Counted from the first letter of the stretch, positions 29,821 through 39,674 are shown. The stretch is 45,666 nt of DNA from Microbacterium sp. SD291 (GCF_017355365.1 NZ_JADIJR010000025.1:1-45666), one strand, 5' to 3'. Notes: generated by a model from the sequence alone, not told the origin. Program-made: numbers and translations.

Positions 29821-31334
29821 GCGACATCATCCGGCTGACCGCGGCGGAGCTCGCCGACAAGCTCGCCTCGCGCGAGATCTCCAGCGTCGAGGCCACCCAG
29901 GCGCACCTCGACCGCATCGCCGCGGTCGACGGCGCCGTCCACGCCTTCCTGCACGTGAACGAGGGCGCGCTGGCCGCAGCCGCCGACATCGACGCGCGCC
30001 GCGCCGCGGGGGAGCAGCTCGGCCCGATCGCCGGCGTGCCGCTCGCGATCAAGGACGTCCTGGTCACCACCGACCAGCCGACGACCAGCGGCTCGCGGAT
30101 CCTCGAGGGCTACCGCTCGCCCTACGACGCCACCGTCGTCGCGCGCTCCCGTGCCGCCGGACTCATCCCGCTCGGCAAGACCAACATGGACGAGTTCGCG
30201 ATGGGCTCCTCCACCGAGCATTCCGCCTACGGTCCCACGCGCAACCCGTGGGACCTCGACCGGATCCCCGGCGGCTCCGGCGGAGGCTCCGCTGCGGCCG
30301 TCGCGGCGTTCGAGGCACCGCTCGCACTCGGGTCCGACACCGGCGGCTCGATCCGCCAGCCGGCGCACGTGACCGGCACCGTCGGCATGAAGCCGACCTA
30401 CGGCGGTGTCAGCCGTTACGGCGCCATCGCCCTCGCCTCGAGCCTCGACCAGGTCGGCCCCGTCACCCGCACCGTGCTCGACTCCGGCTTGCTGCACGAC
30501 GTGATCGGCGGCCACGACCCCAAGGATTCCACCTCGCTGCGCGATCAGTGGCCGTCCTTCGCGGAGGCCGCCCGCGAGGGCGCTCGCGGTGACGTGCTCA
30601 AGGGCCTGAAGGTCGGCGTCATCCGGGAGCTGCCCGACAGCGGGTTCCAGCCCGGCGTCGCGGCATCCTTCCGTGAGTCGCTCGCGCTGATGGAGGCTCA
30701 GGGAGCGGAGATCGTCGAGATCGGCGCCCCGCACTTCGAGTACGGCGTCGCCGCCTACTACCTGATCCTCCCCGCCGAGGCATCCAGCAACCTGGCCAAG
30801 TTCGACTCCGTGCGCTTCGGCCTGCGGGTCACGCCGGACGGCAACCCCACGGTCGAGGACGTCATGTCGGCGACCCGCGACGCGGGCTTCGGCGACGAGG
30901 TCAAGCGCCGCATCATCCTCGGCACCTACGCCCTGTCGGCCGGATACTACGACGCCTACTACGGCAGCGCGCAGAAGGTCCGCACCCTGATCCAGCAGGA
31001 CTTCGCGAACGCGTTCGCCGAGGTCGACGTGATCGCCACGCCGTCTGCGCCGACCACGGCGTTCAAGATCGGCGAGAAGATCGACGACCCGCTGCAGATG
31101 TACCTGAACGACATCACCACGATCCCGGTGAACCTCGCCGGCGTCCCCGGCATCTCGATCCCCAGCGGCCTGGCCGTCGAGGACGGGCTGCCCGTCGGCA
31201 TCCAGTTCATCGCGCCGGCGCGGGAGGACGCGCTCCTCTACAAGGTCGGCGCCGCTCTCGAGGCCGTGCTGCTCGACTCCTGGGGTGCGCCGCTGCTCAC
31301 CCGTGCACCCCAGCTCGTGGGAGGGACCCGCTGA
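29817..31334 (+). CDS. gatA: Aspartyl/glutamyl-tRNA amidotransferase subunit A
   Basis: 505-residue amidase-signature glutaminase that supplies ammonia to GatB. The Ser-cisSer-Lys triad is visible: Lys in [11 protein letters not shown], and the serines in [33 protein letters not shown]-terminal end complete ([19 protein letters not shown]). Starts at GTG 29817 inside the gatC stop and ends inside the ATG of gatB. Confidence 0.97.
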   Translation: MSDIIRLTAAELADKLASREISSVEATQAHLDRIAAVDGAVHAFLHVNEGALAAAADIDARRAAGEQLGPIAGVPLAIKDVLVTTDQPTTSGSRILEGYRSPYDATVVARSRAAGLIPLGKTNMDEFAMGSSTEHSAYGPTRNPWDLDRIPGGSGGGSAAAVAAFEAPLALGSDTGGSIRQPAHVTGTVGMKPTYGGVSRYGAIALASSLDQVGPVTRTVLDSGLLHDVIGGHDPKDSTSLRDQWPSFAEAAREGARGDVLKGLKVGVIRELPDSGFQPGVAASFRESLALMEAQGAEIVEIGAPHFEYGVAAYYLILPAEASSNLAKFDSVRFGLRVTPDGNPTVEDVMSATRDAGFGDEVKRRIILGTYALSAGYYDAYYGSAQKVRTLIQQDFANAFAEVDVIATPSAPTTAFKIGEKIDDPLQMYLNDITTIPVNLAGVPGISIPSGLAVEDGLPVGIQFIAPAREDALLYKVGAALEAVLLDSWGAPLLTRAPQLVGGTR

Positions 31335-32863
31335 TGGCCGCCGCCAAGCTCATGGACTACGACAAGGCGCTCGAGCTGTTCGAGCCGGTGCTCGGCTTCG
31401 AGGTGCATGTCGAGCTCAACACGAACACCAAGATGTTCTCGGATGCGCCGAACCCGGCGAACGAGCTGTACCACGCGGCAGAGCCGAACACGCTCATCGC
31501 ACCGGTCGATCTCGGTCTTCCCGGTTCGCTGCCCGTCGTGAACGAGACCGCGATCCGCTCGTCGATCAGCCTCGGTCTCGCACTCGGCTGCTCGATCGCG
31601 GAGTCCAGCCGGTTCGCCCGGAAGAACTACTTCTACCCGGACCTCGGCAAGAACTATCAGATCTCGCAGTACGACGAGCCGATCGCGTACGAGGGATCGG
31701 TCGAGGTGGAGCTCGAGGACGGCACCATCGTGCAGATCCCGATCGAGCGCGCGCACATGGAGGAGGACGCCGGCAAGCTCACCCACGTGGGCGGCTCCAC
31801 CGGACGCATCCAGGGTGCCGAGTACTCGCTCGTCGACTACAACCGGGCCGGCGTCCCGCTCGTCGAGATCGTCACCAAGACGATCTTCGGCACCGAGCAC
31901 CGCGCCCCGGAGGTGGCGAAGGCGTACGTCCAGACCATCCGTGACATCGTGCGGAGCCTCGGCATCTCGGAAGCGCGACTGGAGCGCGGCAACCTGCGCT
32001 GCGACGCGAACGTGTCGCTGCGCCCGCGCGCCGCCGAGGGGGAGCCGCCGGCTCCGCTCGGAACCCGCACCGAGACGAAGAACGTCAACTCGATGCGCTC
32101 GGTCGAGCGCGCCGTGCGGTACGAGATCCAGCGTCAGGCGCAGATCCTCGCCGACGGCGGCACGATCACGCAGGAGACGCGGCACTGGCACGAGGACACC
32201 GGCACGACCTCACCGGGTCGTCCGAAGTCGGACGCCGATGACTACCGCTACTTCCCCGAGCCCGACCTGCTCCCTGTGGAGCCGGCCGCGGAGCTGATCG
32301 AGGAGCTGCGAGCAGGCCTTCCGGAGCAGCCGGTGGCCCGCCGACGCCGCCTGATGGCGGAGTGGGGCTTCACCGACCTGGAGTTCCAGGACGTGCGCAA
32401 CGGCGGCCTGCTCGAGGTCGTCGAGGCGACGATCGCCGCCGGTGCGACCCCGGCGACCGCCCGCAAGTGGTGGACGGGCGAGATCACGCGTCTCGCGAAC
32501 GCGCAGGAGAAGGATGCGGCCGAGCTGGTCAGCCCCGCCAACGTCGCGGCTCTTCAGCAGCTCGTCGATGCGGGAACCCTCACCGACAAGCTCGCCCGCC
32601 AGGTGCTCGAGGGCGTCATCGCCGGCGAGGGCACGCCTCAGGAGGTCGTCGACGGCCGTGGCCTGGCAGTGGTCTCCGACGACGGCGCACTGATCGCCGC
32701 CATCGACGAGGCGCTCGCGGCCCAGCCAGACATCCTCGCGAAGATCAAGGACGGCAAGGTGCAGGCAGCCGGCGCCGTGATCGGCGCCGTGATGAAGGCC
32801 ATGAAGGGCCAGGCGGATGCCGCGCGCGTGCGCGAGCTCGTCCTGGAGCGCGCCGCGCAGTAG
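31334..32863 (+). CDS. gatB: Aspartyl/glutamyl-tRNA amidotransferase subunit B
   Basis: 509-residue kinase/amidotransferase subunit that phosphorylates and amidates Glu-tRNA(Gln) and Asp-tRNA(Asn). [57 protein letters not shown] and [35 protein letters not shown] match the catalytic cradle; the C-terminal YqeY-like tail domain ends in [28 protein letters not shown] 31334 overlaps the gatA TGA. The presence of GatCAB implies an organism without its own glutaminyl- and/or asparaginyl-tRNA synthetase. Confidence 0.97.
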   Translation: MAAAKLMDYDKALELFEPVLGFEVHVELNTNTKMFSDAPNPANELYHAAEPNTLIAPVDLGLPGSLPVVNETAIRSSISLGLALGCSIAESSRFARKNYFYPDLGKNYQISQYDEPIAYEGSVEVELEDGTIVQIPIERAHMEEDAGKLTHVGGSTGRIQGAEYSLVDYNRAGVPLVEIVTKTIFGTEHRAPEVAKAYVQTIRDIVRSLGISEARLERGNLRCDANVSLRPRAAEGEPPAPLGTRTETKNVNSMRSVERAVRYEIQRQAQILADGGTITQETRHWHEDTGTTSPGRPKSDADDYRYFPEPDLLPVEPAAELIEELRAGLPEQPVARRRRLMAEWGFTDLEFQDVRNGGLLEVVEATIAAGATPATARKWWTGEITRLANAQEKDAAELVSPANVAALQQLVDAGTLTDKLARQVLEGVIAGEGTPQEVVDGRGLAVVSDDGALIAAIDEALAAQPDILAKIKDGKVQAAGAVIGAVMKAMKGQADAARVRELVLERAAQ

Positions 32864-32911
32864 CAGCGTCCCCCGGATCCCGATGTCGGTGGTCCGGGGG
32901 ACAATGGGGAC

Positions 32912-34171
32912 ATGGGACACGGTGACGGCAGAGGGCGCGTCGTCTCGTCCGCTGATGCGGATGACACCGGCACGCGCATCCTGCACGTCGACATGGACGC
33001 CTTCTACGCGGCAGTCGAGGTGCTCGACGATCCCAGCCTGCGCGGCCTTCCGCTGATCATCGGCGCGCCCGACGGCCGCTCGGTCGTGTCCAGCGCCTCC
33101 TACGAAGCGCGGCGCTACGGCGTGAGGGCGGCGATGCCGGTGTCGCAGGCGCTGCGGCTCTGTCCGTCGGCGCGCGTCGTGCTGCCGCATTTCCATCGGT
33201 ATCAGGAGGTGTCCCGGCAGGTCATGGCGATCTTCGAGTCGTTCACCCCGCTGGTCGAGCCGCTGTCCGTCGACGAGGCGTTCCTCGACGTCGGGGGAGT
33301 GCGGCGCCTGTGGGGGAGCCCGGCGCGCATCGCGCAACTCGTCCGCGAGCGAGTGCAGAGCGAGGTCGGCATCAGCTGCAGCGTCGGCGTCGCGGCGACG
33401 AAGCACGTCGCGAAGATGGCATCGACGATCGCGAAGCCCGACGGCATGCTCGTGGTCGCCGCGGCTGACACGTTGGAGTTCCTCGCCCCTCGGCCGGTGC
33501 GGGCGATGTGGGGTGTGGGCCCCAAAGCGGCGGAGTCACTGGAGGGTCGCGGCATCCGCACCATCCTCGACATCCGCGAGTCGTCGCGGGAGATGCTCGA
33601 CCGGGCGGTCGGGCCGGCACTGAGCGCGCGCCTGTCGCTGCTGTCGCGGGGCGAGGACGCACGGGCGGTGGAGACCGACCGCGTGGAGAAGAGCATCGGC
33701 CACGAGGAGACGTTCGACGAGGACATCAGCGACCGGGTCTTCCTCCGTGCAGAGCTGCTGCGGCTGGCTGACCGCGTCGCGGCGCGTCTGCGCCGCGCGG
33801 GATGGGAGACGTCCACGGTCGCCATCAAGGTGCGCTTCCAGGACTTCCGCACGATCAGTCGCTCCCAGACCCTCGCCGAGCCGACCGCGGTGGGACAGCG
33901 GATCGGCGAGGCCGCCCAGGCTCTCTTCAATCAGATCGAGAGCCGTGAGCCGGTGCGACTGGTCGGCGTCCGCGCCGAGAAGCTGCTCCCGGCCGGCGGC
34001 GGGAGGATCGGGCTGTGGGACGACGACGAGGACTGGCGCCGCGTCGAGGGCGCCGTCGACGACGCGACCGCCCGCTTCGGGTCTTCCACGATCACCAGGG
34101 CGAGGCACCTCGGGCGCGGCGAGGGCCACGGCGGCGCGGCGCATCCGAAGGCTCACGGCGTCGAATGGTGA
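32912..34171 (+). CDS. dinB: DNA polymerase IV (Y-family)
   Basis: 419-residue error-prone translesion polymerase. Catalytic carboxylates are in HVDMDAFYAAVE (near residue 27) and SVDEAFLDVGG (near 120). The steric and fingers region SASYEARRYGVRAAMP, the little-finger domain EKSIGHEETFDEDI and the DFRTISRS strand are present. RIGLWDDDEDW near the C-terminus resembles a clamp-binding QLxLF-like motif. ATG 32912 is 6 nt after GACAAT (32900-32905), a weaker leaderless candidate. No LexA-type box is obvious upstream, so SOS control is not supported from this sequence. Confidence 0.95.
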   Translation: MGHGDGRGRVVSSADADDTGTRILHVDMDAFYAAVEVLDDPSLRGLPLIIGAPDGRSVVSSASYEARRYGVRAAMPVSQALRLCPSARVVLPHFHRYQEVSRQVMAIFESFTPLVEPLSVDEAFLDVGGVRRLWGSPARIAQLVRERVQSEVGISCSVGVAATKHVAKMASTIAKPDGMLVVAAADTLEFLAPRPVRAMWGVGPKAAESLEGRGIRTILDIRESSREMLDRAVGPALSARLSLLSRGEDARAVETDRVEKSIGHEETFDEDISDRVFLRAELLRLADRVAARLRRAGWETSTVAIKVRFQDFRTISRSQTLAEPTAVGQRIGEAAQALFNQIESREPVRLVGVRAEKLLPAGGGRIGLWDDDEDWRRVEGAVDDATARFGSSTITRARHLGRGEGHGGAAHPKAHGVEW

Positions 34172-34206
34172 CGTCGGCAGGGCCATCGTCGACTAGCGTG
34201 GGTGCC

Positions 34207-34524
34207 ATGCCGAACATTGCACTGGAACTCGGGAAGCAGGCCGCCTCTCTCGGGGTGAAGAGCGCGTACGGTGAGCCGCAGGACGTCGACGGCGTCAGCG
34301 TCACGCCGGTGGCCTTGGCTCTCACCGGATTCGCCGGCGGCAACGCGGAAGGCGGAGAGGGCGGCACCGGAGGCGGCATCGCCGTTCCCCTCGGCGTGTA
34401 CGTGCGCCGTGAAGAGGGGCTCCGGTTCGAGCCGAACATCGTCACGCTGCTCGTCGTCGCCGGTCCGTTCCTGTGGGTCGCCGGACGCGCGCTCTCCCGC
34501 GTCATCCGTGCCCTCAAGAAGTGA
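34207..34524 (+). CDS. Small protein, possibly GerW/YtfJ-like
   Basis: 105-residue protein. It has a Gly-rich core (GFAGGNAEGGEGGTGGGIAVPLGVYVRREEGLRFEPNIVTLL) similar in style to the GerW/YtfJ family, and a hydrophobic C-terminal segment (VVAGPFLWVAGRALSRVI) that could anchor it in the membrane. The homology is weak by eye and the function unknown; non-sporulating actinobacteria carry such proteins. ATG 34207 follows TAGCGT (34194-34199) by 7 nt. Its last 17 bp overlap the kinase gene start. Confidence 0.7.
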   Translation: MPNIALELGKQAASLGVKSAYGEPQDVDGVSVTPVALALTGFAGGNAEGGEGGTGGGIAVPLGVYVRREEGLRFEPNIVTLLVVAGPFLWVAGRALSRVIRALKK

Positions 34525-35089
34525 CGATCCGGTCGCGATCGCGCTCGAGCGCGCCGCGGCACTGATCACAGAGGACATCCGTGCCCTGGCCGCAGCCAAC
34601 CCGGTCGTGCTGATCGACGGATGCAGCGGTGCCGGCAAGAGCTCGCTCGCGCGAAGGATCGCGTCGGCCTGGCCGGTGGCCGGTCGGGTCCAGCTCATCG
34701 GCCTGGATTCCCTCTATCCGGGGTGGGACGGTCTCGATGCCGGCGTCCAGAGAGCCCTGGAGTGGATCCTTCGTCCCCACGGCCGCGGCTATCTCGGCAC
34801 CTGGCGGCGCTGGGACTGGGAGCATCAGGTGGAGGCGGAGAGTCACGCGGTCGATCCTGCTCTCGGCGTGATCGTCGAGGGCAGCGGCATCCTCACTCCC
34901 GAGACCGCCCCGATCGCGGACATCCGGGTCTGGGTGGAGTCGGCCGAACCAGGGCGGAGATTCCGCGCGCTCGAGCGGGACGGCGACACCTACCGCCCGC
35001 ACTGGGATCGCTGGGCAGCGCAGGAGCGAAGTCACATCGATCGCGACGACCCTCGCGCGCTCGCGACCAGGATCGTCGAGATCCCTTAG
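34508..35089 (+). CDS. P-loop nucleoside kinase-like ATPase
   Basis: 193-residue P-loop protein. Walker A GCSGAGKSS at about residues 38-46, a following strand QLIGLDSLYPGWDGLD, and IVEGSGILTP match the uridine kinase/phosphoribulokinase-like fold; the substrate is not readable. GTG 34508 is the best start: it gives MPSRSDDPVAIALERAA and overlaps the upstream gene by 17 bp. The longer upstream frame is a shadow. It converges on DUF2017, overlapping it by 4 bp (35086-35089) on the opposite strand. Confidence 0.75.
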   Translation: MPSRSDDPVAIALERAAALITEDIRALAAANPVVLIDGCSGAGKSSLARRIASAWPVAGRVQLIGLDSLYPGWDGLDAGVQRALEWILRPHGRGYLGTWRRWDWEHQVEAESHAVDPALGVIVEGSGILTPETAPIADIRVWVESAEPGRRFRALERDGDTYRPHWDRWAAQERSHIDRDDPRALATRIVEIP

Positions 35090-35571
35090 AGCAGCTCTTC
35101 GGCCGCCTCGATCAGCACCTCGAGACGATACGCCAGCCAGTCGTACACGCCGTGGCGAGGGTCGTCCACGTCCTCATCCTCGCCTTCGATCCCGAGGCGC
35201 TCGGCGATCACGAGCCTGAGGGCGGTGATGGTGCGCAGCCAGGCGTCTATATCGGATGCCGTGATCGTGAGATCGCGTTCGGCGACGGCCTCCTCATCCG
35301 ACAGTGCGGAGAGGTCGGCGCGGAGGCCGGCGAGGCCCGCGAGCACGACGTCGGCATCGAGTGCGCGGCGGTCGAGCAGCTCCTTCCTCGTGCCGTCGCG
35401 GAATCCACGAGAGGCGTCCGCGTCGTCGGGATACACGTCAGGGGTGAGCCTTGCGACTGCCGGATCGGCGTGATCGCGAGCGGGCCCGACGAGGTCGCGG
35501 AAGTCGTCGACGAGGCGCGCGAGCTGAGTGGCCTCGATGACCGCCATCCGGACGTTCAGCTGCTCCTTCAT
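35086..35571 (-). CDS. DUF2017 family protein
   Basis: 161-residue protein of the actinobacterial DUF2017 family, regularly found directly after clpS. Mainly helical and acidic (RDLTITASDIDAWLRTITALRLVIAERLGIEGEDEDVDD, then YDWLAYRLEVLIEAAEELL). Its ATG overlaps the clpS TGA (ATGA). No enzymatic motif is visible. Proximity to clpS suggests a link to N-degron proteolysis or its regulation, but this is inference. Confidence 0.85.
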   Translation of the reverse strand: MKEQLNVRMAVIEATQLARLVDDFRDLVGPARDHADPAVARLTPDVYPDDADASRGFRDGTRKELLDRRALDADVVLAGLAGLRADLSALSDEEAVAERDLTITASDIDAWLRTITALRLVIAERLGIEGEDEDVDDPRHGVYDWLAYRLEVLIEAAEELL

Positions 35572-35864
35572 GCCTTCGCCTTCCGCACGGTCGCCCACAG
35601 CCCGTAGTCGTGCATGGCCTGGGCGTGCACCTCCATGGTCTCGCGGGGACCGGTGGCGACGATCGCGTGACCGTCGTGGTGCACCGCCAGCATCAGCTGG
35701 GTCGCGCGCTCCTGCGAGTATCCGAAATAGGTGCGGAACACGCGGACGACGTAGCTCATGAGGTTGACGGGGTCGTTCCAGACGACGACCTGCCAGGGCT
35801 CGAGCGGCGCTGCCGAGAGATGAGTGACCTCCTCGAGGTCCGGCGTGGCGATCGAAGCGCTCAT
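35568..35864 (-). CDS. clpS: ATP-dependent Clp protease adaptor ClpS
   Basis: 98-residue adaptor that delivers N-degron substrates to ClpC/ClpA. WQVVVWNDPVNLMSYVVRVFRTYFGYSQERATQLMLAVHHDGHAIVATGPRETMEVHAQAMHDYGLWATV contains the conserved NDP and M-x-V-H-x-x-G pocket residues. ATG 35864 overlaps the stop of the upstream zincin (ATGA), and its own stop overlaps the DUF2017 start, so all three are translationally coupled. GTG 35870 is an alternative start two codons earlier. Confidence 0.96.
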   Translation of the reverse strand: MSASIATPDLEEVTHLSAAPLEPWQVVVWNDPVNLMSYVVRVFRTYFGYSQERATQLMLAVHHDGHAIVATGPRETMEVHAQAMHDYGLWATVRKAKA

Positions 35865-36208
35865 GCCCACCCCAGCTCATGCAGCTGCTCGTCGTCGATT
35901 CCGTAGAAGTGCGCGATCTCGTGGACGAGCGTCGTATGGACCTCATCGCGGAGCTCGTCCTCCGACTCGCTACCGGCGAGGTGCGGCTCGCGGTAGACGA
36001 TGATCCGGTCGGGAAGCTCGCCCATCCCGTACTGTCCGCGCTCGGTGAGGGCGAGTCCGTCGTAGAGGCCGAAGAGGTCGAGGCTGCCGTCCTCCGGCCG
36101 GTCCTCCACCACGAACACGACGTTCTCGAGCCCATCGACCATCTCGTCCGGCAGGCGATCGAGCTCGGCGATCACGAGCTCCTCGAAGGCTGCAGCATCC
36201 ATCTCCAT
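35861..36208 (-). CDS. Small zincin-like metallopeptidase
   Basis: 115-residue protein of the predicted minimal metallopeptidase family (zincin-like, DUF1025/PF06262 type). The motif HEIAHFYGIDD shows HExxHxxGxxD, so three metal ligands. FEELVIAELDRLPDEMVDGLENVVFVVEDRP and RIIVYREPHL are typical. ATG 36208 is chosen; TAGGCT lies 8 nt upstream on the minus strand. Real proteolytic activity of this family is debated. Coupled to clpS. Confidence 0.85.
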   Translation of the reverse strand: MEMDAAAFEELVIAELDRLPDEMVDGLENVVFVVEDRPEDGSLDLFGLYDGLALTERGQYGMGELPDRIIVYREPHLAGSESEDELRDEVHTTLVHEIAHFYGIDDEQLHELGWA

Positions 36209-36245
36209 CGTGGCCCAGCCTATTGCCGGTGACGGGCAGCGGTCG

Positions 36246-36764
36246 TCAGCTCGGCCGCGCCGGCGTGCGCCGCACCTCGATGCGCACCGGGCTGCTGAGG
36301 CTCTGGCCGACGACGCAATAGCGCTCGGCGGAGGCGGCGAGCCGTGCCAGCGTCGCGTCATCGGCGTCGCAGTCGAGTTCGGCGACCACATCGATCGGCC
36401 CGATGCCGACCGGGACCGTACGGTCAATCCCCAGCGTTCCGCGGGCGTCGAAGGTGCTGCGTGCCGTCAGATGGGCGCTGCGGACCTCGAGGTCCATCGC
36501 CGTCGCGACGCTGCGGAGCGTGACGCCGGCGCACGCGAGCACTGCCTCCACCAGCATGTCGCCCGAGCAGGCATCGAGGCCGTCGCCTCCTGTCGCGGGG
36601 TGGAGCCCGGCGCGCGTGATGCCGGACCAGGTGTGCAGAGTGGTCGTGATGCCGTCGTCGCGCCAATCGCCCTCGGCAGCGAGAGGGACCGCGGCCTTGG
36701 CAGGATCCACCGTGTAGCGGTCCCGCACGGTCGCCTGAAGTGCTCGCAGCTCTGCGCGATCCAT
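36246..36764 (-). CDS. OsmC family protein
   Basis: 172-residue OsmC/Ohr-type protein. Both reactive cysteines are present: DACSGDMLVEAVLACAGVTL and AERYCVVGQSL. This family reduces organic hydroperoxides or thiol oxidants. The N-terminus MDRAELRALQATVRDRYTVDPAKA is the variant linked to a group of smaller redox proteins rather than Ohr proper. Start ATG 36764, 6 nt after GATCAT, a weak -10. Lies 37 bp upstream of the zincin gene, with its own possible promoter. Confidence 0.85.
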   Translation of the reverse strand: MDRAELRALQATVRDRYTVDPAKAAVPLAAEGDWRDDGITTTLHTWSGITRAGLHPATGGDGLDACSGDMLVEAVLACAGVTLRSVATAMDLEVRSAHLTARSTFDARGTLGIDRTVPVGIGPIDVVAELDCDADDATLARLAASAERYCVVGQSLSSPVRIEVRRTPARPS

Positions 36765-36818
36765 GAGGCGATGATCTCACCGGCAGACGGCGGGCGCCAG
36801 AGAGCGGTTCGGTCCGAT

Positions 36819-37448
36819 TCAGTGAATCAGCACGAGCAGCCCCGCGACCGCGATGAAGAGCACGCCGAAGACCGTGTTGAGAGTGCGCTGACCGCGCGCG
36901 GATCGGGTGAGACGCCGGAACGGGCGAGCAGCCGCCGCGAAGAATCCCCACATCACGATCACATCGACGATGATCACCGTGATGATCAGCGTCAGGTACT
37001 GCGGCAGCTGCGGCTGGTCGAGACGGATGAACTGCGGGATGAAGGCGAGGAAGAACACGATCGCCTTGGGATTGAGGAGGTTCACCCAGAAGCCACGGCG
37101 CATCATCGACCAGTGGCTCTCCCGGGAGTCCACGAGCGCGTCGTCCGCGTCGTCCGAGGCCGCCGGCTTCGCGAGGATCAGGCGGATGCCGAGATACACG
37201 AGATACGCCGCGCCCGCATAGCGGATGACGTTGAACAGCACCTCGGATCTCGAGACGATGAGCCCGACTCCCGCCGCCACGATCACGACGTGCACTATCA
37301 GCGCCAGCTGCTGCCCGACGATGCCCCAGATCGAGCGACGCCAGCCCTGGCTGAGCGAGTTGGACATCGTGAAGATCGCGCCCGCGCCGGGCGTGAAGCT
37401 GATCACCACACAGGCGGGAAGGAGAGAGAGCCAGATGGCGAGTGTCAC
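36819..37448 (-). CDS. LysE/RhtB family amino acid exporter
   Basis: 209-residue membrane protein of the LysE superfamily with about six segments. FTPGAGAIFTMSNSLSQGWRRSIWGIVGQQLAL holds the conserved N-terminal PGP-like motif (here PGAG), then IRYAGAAYLVYLGIRLI and FWVNLLNPKAIVFFLAFIPQFI. Substrate is probably a neutral or basic amino acid or homoserine lactone-like compound; not determined. GTG 37448 stands 6 nt after TAGACT (37455-37460, minus strand), which fixes the start. Confidence 0.92.
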   Translation of the reverse strand: MTLAIWLSLLPACVVISFTPGAGAIFTMSNSLSQGWRRSIWGIVGQQLALIVHVVIVAAGVGLIVSRSEVLFNVIRYAGAAYLVYLGIRLILAKPAASDDADDALVDSRESHWSMMRRGFWVNLLNPKAIVFFLAFIPQFIRLDQPQLPQYLTLIITVIIVDVIVMWGFFAAAARPFRRLTRSARGQRTLNTVFGVLFIAVAGLLVLIH

Positions 37449-37454
37449 CTCACG

Positions 37455-37460
37455 AGTCTA
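37455..37460 (-). promoter_or_regulatory. -10 box of the LysE gene
   Basis: TAGACT on the minus strand, 6 nt before GTG 37448. It lies in the 52-bp gap after the copper ATPase stop. Confidence 0.6.
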
Positions 37461-37500
37461 GGGCTCGCGCCTCACCGGCCCCCGCGGCGCGGTCTTCGCG

Positions 37501-39636
37501 TCACCGGCCGTCGACGAGGGCGTCCGGGCGGAGGTCGGTCCTGCGCAGCAGCTGGGCGTTCACCGCGACGACGATCGTCGAGAGCGACATGAGGACCGCG
37601 CCGACCGACATCGGCAGCACGAACCCGACCGGTGCGAGGACGCCGGCGGCCAGCGGCACGGAGAGCAGGTTGTAGCCTGCGGCCCACCACAGGTTCTGCC
37701 TCATCTTCCGATAGCTCGCCCGGGAGAGCTCGATCACGGAGAGCACCGTGCGCGGGTCGTCGCTCGCGAGGATGACGCCGGCCGAGGCGATCGCCACGTC
37801 CGTGCCGGCGCCGATCGCGAGGCCGACGTCGGCCTGCGCGAGCGCCGGAGCGTCGTTCACGCCGTCGCCGACCATCGCGACCTTCCTGCCCTCCGCCTGC
37901 AGTTCGCGCACCTTCGCCGCCTTGTCCTCGGGGCGGACGCCTGCGAAGACCCGGTCGATGCGGAGCTCGTCCGCGACGTGCTCCGCGACAGCGGGCGCAT
38001 CGCCCGTGATCATCACGACCCCGACGCCGCGTGCGTGGAGCGCGGCGACCGCCTGGGCGGATTCGTCCCGGATCTCGTCCGCGAGCCTGAGGGCGCCGGC
38101 GACCGAGCGGTCGATGAGGACATGGAGGATGATCGCACCCTCCGCGCGCCAGGCGTCGGCGACGGGGAGCTCGACGGCTCCGGTCTCATCGAGCAGGTGC
38201 GGCCCTCCGACCTGGACGAGCCTGCCTTCGACGGTCGCGCTGACGCCGACCGCGGGGGAGGAGACGAAATCGGCGGCTGCAGGGAGGTCCAGGTCGCGCG
38301 CCAGCGCGGCGCCCACGATCGCCTTCGCCAGCGGGTGCTCCGAATCACGCTCGGCGGCCGCAGCGAGGCGCAGAAGGGAATCCTGGGTGAAACCGGTGAC
38401 GGGCTCGACTCCCGTGACGGCCGGGGCGCCCTCGGTGAGCGTTCCGGTCTTGTCGAACAGAACAGTGTCGACCGTGCGCATGGTCTCGAGAGCAAGGCGG
38501 TCCTTCACCAGAACGCCGGCCCTGGCCGCCTTCTCTGTCGCGATCGAGACGACCAGCGGGATGGCGAGGCCGAGCGCGTGCGGGCAGGCGATGACGAGCA
38601 CGGTGATGGTGCGGATCACGCCTTCGTCGGGCATCCCTGCCAGCGCCCAGACGCCCGCGGTGATCACGGCGGCGCCGAGCGCGAACCAGAACAGCCAGGC
38701 GGCAGCGCGGTCGGCGATCCGCTGAGCGCGGGACGACGACGCCTGTGCGTCGGTGACGAGCTTCTGGATGCCGGCGAGCGCCGTGTCGGCGCCCACCGCG
38801 GTGATCTCGACGCGAAGACCGGAGTCGGTCGCGACCGTGCCGGCGACCACCTGGTCGCCGACCCCGCGCCGCACAGGCTTCGACTCGCCCGTGATCATCG
38901 ACTCGTCCACGCTGGCGCTGCCCTGCCTCACCACGCCGTCTGCCGGGAGCCGGCCACCCGGCCGCACGACCACGACATCGCCGAGACGGAGATCACTGGG
39001 GGAGACCACGGTCGTATCATCGCCGTCGACGCGCTCAGCCTCATCCGGCAGAAGGGCCGCGAGCGAATCCAGTGCGCTGGTGGTCTGCGCCAGCGATCGC
39101 ATCTCGACCCAATGGCCGAGCAGCATGATCACGATGAGGAGTGCGAGCTCCCACCAGAATTCCAACTCGTGATGCAGGATGCCGAGGCTCGCGCCCCACG
39201 ATGCGAGGAAGGCGACCGTGATCGCCAGCCCGATCAGCAGCATCATTCCCGGCTTGCGTGCACGTAGCTCGCTGGCGGCTCCGGTGAGGAACGGCGCTCC
39301 GCCCCACACATACATGACCGTCCCGAGAACAGGGGCGATCCAGCCGGCCCAGCCGGGGACCTGATAGCCGAGTACCATCGCGAACATCGGCGACGTCACC
39401 ACGACGGGGACCGCGATGCCCAGCATGATCCAGAACAGCCGGCGGAAGCGATCCGTGTGGTTCGCGTGCCCGGCATGAGCGCTGTGGTCGCCGGAGGCGC
39501 CATTGGCGCTGTGGTCGCCGTGCTCGCCGTGCTCTGCCGGGGACGCGTTTCCCGCGTTGTCGTGTGCGGAGTGACCACTGCTCGCGTGGTGAGCGGAGTG
39601 ATCGGTCGGCATCGGCTCGTGCGACTGGTTCGACAT
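37501..39636 (-). CDS. copB: Copper-translocating P-type ATPase, CopB type
   Basis: 711-residue P1B ATPase. Instead of CxxC heavy-metal domains it has a His-rich N-terminus (residues 6-58, many HSAH/HGEHGDHS-like clusters). Segment 6 carries CPH (VIACPHALGLAIPL), the metal motif of CopB-type copper/silver pumps rather than the CPC of CopA. Phosphorylation site FDKTGTLTEG, HP motif SEHPLAKAI, hinge MVGDGVNDAPALAQ, and TGES actuator are intact. ATG 39636 with AAGGGA upstream. A CsoR-like palindrome precedes the gene, so copper induction is likely. No chaperone or csoR is in the window. Confidence 0.94.
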   Translation of the reverse strand: MSNQSHEPMPTDHSAHHASSGHSAHDNAGNASPAEHGEHGDHSANGASGDHSAHAGHANHTDRFRRLFWIMLGIAVPVVVTSPMFAMVLGYQVPGWAGWIAPVLGTVMYVWGGAPFLTGAASELRARKPGMMLLIGLAITVAFLASWGASLGILHHELEFWWELALLIVIMLLGHWVEMRSLAQTTSALDSLAALLPDEAERVDGDDTTVVSPSDLRLGDVVVVRPGGRLPADGVVRQGSASVDESMITGESKPVRRGVGDQVVAGTVATDSGLRVEITAVGADTALAGIQKLVTDAQASSSRAQRIADRAAAWLFWFALGAAVITAGVWALAGMPDEGVIRTITVLVIACPHALGLAIPLVVSIATEKAARAGVLVKDRLALETMRTVDTVLFDKTGTLTEGAPAVTGVEPVTGFTQDSLLRLAAAAERDSEHPLAKAIVGAALARDLDLPAAADFVSSPAVGVSATVEGRLVQVGGPHLLDETGAVELPVADAWRAEGAIILHVLIDRSVAGALRLADEIRDESAQAVAALHARGVGVVMITGDAPAVAEHVADELRIDRVFAGVRPEDKAAKVRELQAEGRKVAMVGDGVNDAPALAQADVGLAIGAGTDVAIASAGVILASDDPRTVLSVIELSRASYRKMRQNLWWAAGYNLLSVPLAAGVLAPVGFVLPMSVGAVLMSLSTIVVAVNAQLLRRTDLRPDALVDGR

Positions 39637-39674
39637 GATGGCGGTCCCTTCGTGCTTCACCGGGACAAACCTGG

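Noticed and set aside
32864..32911. SOS box ahead of dinB
   Set aside because: No TCGAAC-N4-GTTCGA-like palindrome found in the 48-bp gap.
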